64,000 nucleotides of DNA from Pseudorhodoferax sp032153935 (GTDB lineage Bacteria > Pseudomonadota > Gammaproteobacteria > Burkholderiales > Burkholderiaceae_C): assembly GCF_964253035.1 (NCBI RefSeq), contig NZ_CAXUQL020000001.1, positions 2,852,001 to 2,916,000 on the forward strand, read 5' to 3'. A program made the translations under genes and the position numbers. A model generated the notes under the pieces. The model was not told the DNA's origin. It saw only the letters and a list, made by a program, of their open reading frames with translations, and ran no database searches. Shown here piece after piece: positions 61,651-64,000 of the stretch (positions within the stretch are counted from its first letter, which is position 1; the number at the start of each line of letters is the position of its first letter).

Positions 61651-62540
61651 GCCTGTCCAGCGGCTGGGTGCGGTCCATGCCGGTGGTGTTCGTGCTGATC
61701 TGGAGCACCGGTTTCATCGTGGCGCGCTACGGCATGCCGCAGTCGCCGCCGCTCAAGTTCCTGGCCATGCGTTTTGCGCTGGCATTGCTGTGCTTCGGTG
61801 CCTGGGCGCGCCTGGCGCGCGCGGCCTGGCCGAGCGGCCGCCGGCAGTGGCTGCACCTGGCCGTGACGGGCGTGTTCATGCACGCGGGCTATCTGGGTGG
61901 CGTGTGGGCCGCGGTCAAGCTCGGCATGGGGGCGGGCCTGGTGGCCTTGCTGGTGGGGTTGCAGCCCGTGCTCACGGCGATCTGGGTTGCTGCGCGCGGC
62001 GGCCAGGTCGCCGGCCGGCAATGGGCCGGCCTGGCGCTGGGCTTCGGCGGTCTGGCGCTGGTGGTCTGGCACAAGCTGGGGCACGGCGAGGTCGGCGCGC
62101 AGAACCTCGTGCTGGCATTGCTGGCGCTGGCCAGCATCACCATCGGCACGCTCTACCAGAAGCGCTACCTTGCGCCCTGTGCCGTGCCCACGGCCAACTG
62201 TGTGCAGAACCTGGCCGCGCTGCTGGTCACGCTGCCGCTGGCGCTCTTGCTGGAGACCGAGGCCATCCGCTTCAACGCCGAATTCATCGGCGCCATGGCC
62301 TGGTCGGTCCTGGTGCTCACGCTGGGCGGCAGTTCGCTGCTGTACCTGATGATCCAGCGCGGTGCGGCCACGGCCGTGACCAGCCTGCTGTACCTCGTGC
62401 CGCCCACCACCGCGTTGATGGCGTGGGTGCTGTTCGGCGAGCCCATCACTGTTTTCACCCTGGCCGGCACCGCGTTGACGGCCTTCGGCGTGGCGCTGGT
62501 CGTGCGCCCGCCGGCCACCACCAAGAGGAGCACACCATGA
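61647..62540 (+). CDS. EamA/DMT-superfamily transporter
   Basis: 297 residues with about ten hydrophobic helices in two EamA repeats (PVVFVLIWSTGFIVARYGMP at the first, YLVPPTTALMAWVLFGEPIT near the second's end). Such permeases export amino acids, metabolites or cofactors; the substrate cannot be told. Its start overlaps pgsA by four bases, and its stop overlaps the dehydrogenase gene by four. Confidence 0.88.
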   Translation: MSLSSGWVRSMPVVFVLIWSTGFIVARYGMPQSPPLKFLAMRFALALLCFGAWARLARAAWPSGRRQWLHLAVTGVFMHAGYLGGVWAAVKLGMGAGLVALLVGLQPVLTAIWVAARGGQVAGRQWAGLALGFGGLALVVWHKLGHGEVGAQNLVLALLALASITIGTLYQKRYLAPCAVPTANCVQNLAALLVTLPLALLLETEAIRFNAEFIGAMAWSVLVLTLGGSSLLYLMIQRGAATAVTSLLYLVPPTTALMAWVLFGEPITVFTLAGTALTAFGVALVVRPPATTKRSTP

Positions 62541-63622
62541 GCAAGAAACGCATCGCCGTGATCGCCGGCGACGGCATCGGCAAGGAAGTCATGCCCGAGG
62601 GCCTGCGCGTGATGGAGGCGGCCGCCAGCCGCTTCAACATCGACCTGCAGTTCGACCACTTCGATTTCTCCAGCTGGGACTACTGCGAGAAGCACGGCAA
62701 GATGCTGCCCGACGACTGGAAGGAGCAGATCGGCGGCCACGACGCGATCTACTTCGGCGCCGTGGGCTGGCCCGAGAAGATTGCCGACCATGTGTCGCTG
62801 TGGGGCTCGCTGCTGCTGTTCCGCCGCGAGTTCGACCAGTACATCAACCTGCGTCCGGCGCGCCTGATGCCCGGCATCGTCGCGCCCGTGGTGCGGCGCG
62901 ACGGCAGCGCCCGCGCGCCTGGCGAGATCGACATGTACATCGTGCGCGAGAACACCGAGGGCGAGTACTCCTCCATCGGTGGGCGCATGTACGAGGGCAC
63001 GCCACGCGAGATCGTGATGCAGGAGACCGTGATGTCGCGCCACGGCGTGGACCGCGTGCTCAAGTTCGCCTTCGAGCTTGCGCAGTCGCGGCCCAAGAAG
63101 CACCTGACCAGCGCCACCAAGTCCAACGGCATCGCGATCACCATGCCTTACTGGGACGAGCGCGTGGCCGCCATGGCCAAGGCCTATCCGGGCGTGACGC
63201 TCGACAAGTTCCACATCGACATCCTGACCGCGCACTTCGTGCAGCGGCCCGACTTCTTCGACGTGGTGGTGGCATCGAACCTGTTCGGCGACATCCTGTC
63301 CGACCTGGGCCCGGCGTGCACCGGCACCATCGGCATCGCACCCAGTGCCAACCTGAACCCCGAGCGCACCACACCTTCGCTGTTCGAGCCTGTGCACGGC
63401 TCCGCGCCGGACATCGCAGGCAAGGGCATCGCGAACCCGATCGGCCAGATCTGGTGCGGCGCGATGATGCTGGAATTTCTGGGCCACAAGGACGCCCACG
63501 ACGCCGTGCTCCGGGCGATCGAGGCCGCGCTTCAGCCCGGCAGCGGCGCGCCGCGCACGCCGGACATCGGCGGCAAGGCCTCGACATCGGACCTGGGCCG
63601 CGCGATTGCGCAGGCCCTCTGA
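62537..63622 (+). CDS. Tartrate / D-malate dehydrogenase family enzyme
   Basis: 361 residues, beta-decarboxylating dehydrogenase family. Seen: IAVIAGDGIGKEVMPEG, the loop WGSLLLFRREFDQYINLRPARLMPG and IVRENTEGEYSSIGGRMYEG, SNLFGDILSDLGPACTGTIG, and EPVHGSAPDIAGKGIANP. The substrate loop and length match TtuC/DmlA rather than LeuB (compare 13317-14387). Likely converts D-malate to pyruvate or tartrate to oxaloglycolate with NAD. GAGGAG lies eight bases before ATG 62537. Coupled to the EamA gene by a four-base overlap. Confidence 0.9.
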   Translation: MSKKRIAVIAGDGIGKEVMPEGLRVMEAAASRFNIDLQFDHFDFSSWDYCEKHGKMLPDDWKEQIGGHDAIYFGAVGWPEKIADHVSLWGSLLLFRREFDQYINLRPARLMPGIVAPVVRRDGSARAPGEIDMYIVRENTEGEYSSIGGRMYEGTPREIVMQETVMSRHGVDRVLKFAFELAQSRPKKHLTSATKSNGIAITMPYWDERVAAMAKAYPGVTLDKFHIDILTAHFVQRPDFFDVVVASNLFGDILSDLGPACTGTIGIAPSANLNPERTTPSLFEPVHGSAPDIAGKGIANPIGQIWCGAMMLEFLGHKDAHDAVLRAIEAALQPGSGAPRTPDIGGKASTSDLGRAIAQAL

Positions 63623-63662
63623 GCGCGCCTGCAAACTGGTGGATGCGGGTGCGCGCGAGGCG

Positions 63663-63691
63663 TTTTGGCGCACCCCAAATGCGTCTAGAAT
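63663..63691 (+). promoter_or_regulatory. Promoter of the HU gene
   Basis: TTTTGG (63663-63668), a 17-base spacer and TAGAAT (63686-63691) preceded by TC. Predicted start near 63698, leaving a leader of about 170 nt before HU. Confidence 0.6.
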
Positions 63692-63702
63692 CCGCGTCCG
63701 CG

Positions 63703-63814
63703 CCGCACGAGAGACCATGGCTTGCAAGCCTGTTTCGAGGTGGTCGCGGCATTGCTGACGCCGCAACAATTCGTTCCCATTCCCCCAGCCAGATGCGCGC
63801 CGCTTCTCGTGCGG
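63703..63814 (+). promoter_or_regulatory. Structured 5' leader of the HU mRNA
   Basis: CCGCACGAGA (63703-63712) pairs perfectly with TCTCGTGCGG (63805-63814), a 10-bp closing stem at the very 5' end of the predicted transcript. Inside are the palindrome GGCTTGCAAGCC (63719-63730) and a GCGGC/GCCGC hairpin. A 26-codon ORF starts at ATG 63793 inside the 3' arm region, and its TGA (63871-63873) overlaps the HU GTG start. No known riboswitch class is recognised. Confidence 0.5.
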
Positions 63815-63869
63815 GCCGTGGAAACATTTCGTGTCGAATCCGACCACACAACCCAAGTGAGGGACCCTC

Positions 63870-64000
63870 GTGAACAAGACTGAACTCATCGAACACATCG
63901 CCAACAACGCCGACATCTCCAAGGCTGCCGCCACGCGCGCCCTGGAGTCGACCATCGAGGCGGTCAAGAAAACCCTGAAGAAGGGTGGCACGGTGTCGCT
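63870..64000 (+). CDS. HU family DNA-binding protein, N-terminal part (cut by window edge)
   Basis: First 43 codons only: MNKTELIEHIANNADISKAA, then ATRALESTIEAVKKTLKKGG and TVS. This is the HU/IHF N-terminal helix-turn-helix of a histone-like nucleoid protein; HU rather than IHF by the NKTELI start. The start codon is GTG at 63870, with GAGGGA about five bases upstream. The arms that bind DNA lie beyond the window. Confidence 0.93.
   Translation, partial: MNKTELIEHIANNADISKAAATRALESTIEAVKKTLKKGGTVS

Noticed and set aside
62537..63622. A second leuB
   Set aside because: The substrate loop and length match tartrate/D-malate dehydrogenases, and a canonical leuB is present at 13317-14387.

Overview
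The window is a GC-rich, gene-dense chromosomal segment with core metabolic genes and no rRNA, tRNA, insertion sequence, prophage or CRISPR that I can see. Three things point to a betaproteobacterium of the Burkholderiales, most likely Comamonadaceae. The first is gene order: leuCDB-asd-fimV-truA-trpFBA-accD, sdhCDAB-sdhE-gltA beside mdh and acnB, and glyA-nrdR-minor pilins-ribD-ribE-ribBX-ribH-nusB. The second is an Arg32-type EF-P next to its rhamnosyltransferase EarP. The third is tandem Bug/TctC solute-binding proteins. Genus is not resolvable from this sequence alone.

Layout. 1-4.0 kb (minus): PseC (cut by the window edge), PseB, a membrane-bound WbpM/CapD-type sugar dehydratase and a LON-domain protein; a YggT protein runs the other way. 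4.6-17.7 kb (minus): LysR, leuC, an entericidin-like lipoprotein, leuD, leuB, a threonine-rich leader peptide with attenuator, asd, fimV, truA, trpF, trpB, trpA, accD. 17.8-30.2 kb: TCA-cycle island, with GntR-sdhC-sdhD-sdhA-sdhB-sdhE-gltA on minus and mdh-tam-CitE-like lyase-exported protein-acnB on plus, diverging around a palindromic operator. 30.2-45.1 kb (minus): a long run lytic transglycosylase, glyA, nrdR, fimT-like, pilV, pilW, pilX, short pilY1, ribD, ribE, ribBX, ribH, nusB, aminotransferase, ybgC, tolQ, tolR, tolA, many joined by 4-base ATGA overlaps. 45.1-52.1 kb (plus): a 583-bp intergenic region rich in structure, a very large DUF748/AsmA-like protein and a DUF349 protein. 52.1-54.7 kb (minus): LysR, earP, efp. 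54.8-64 kb (plus): CoA transferase, HMG-CoA-lyase-like enzyme, two Bug proteins, uvrC, pgsA, EamA transporter, tartrate/D-malate dehydrogenase, and the start of an HU gene behind a structured leader.

The most notable signals are non-coding. (1) Upstream of asd lies a complete-looking transcription attenuator: a 32-codon leader with six Thr and two Ile among its last eleven residues, a pause hairpin directly after its stop codon, a competing antiterminator, and a terminator with a T-rich tract just before the asd ribosome binding site. It resembles enterobacterial thrL but sits on asd in a betaproteobacterium. (2) Upstream of the DUF748 gene, a promoter-like sequence is followed by about 200 nt with stacked perfect hairpins and a 12-bp terminator-like stem: a candidate small RNA or leader. 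(3) The HU mRNA has a predicted ~170-nt 5' leader closed by a 10-bp stem, with an upstream ORF whose stop overlaps the HU start. (4) The GntR/mdh intergenic region carries a 12-bp palindrome with flanking half-sites. Very long ORFs antisense to real genes (up to 2210 codons) are GC-skew shadows and are not annotated.
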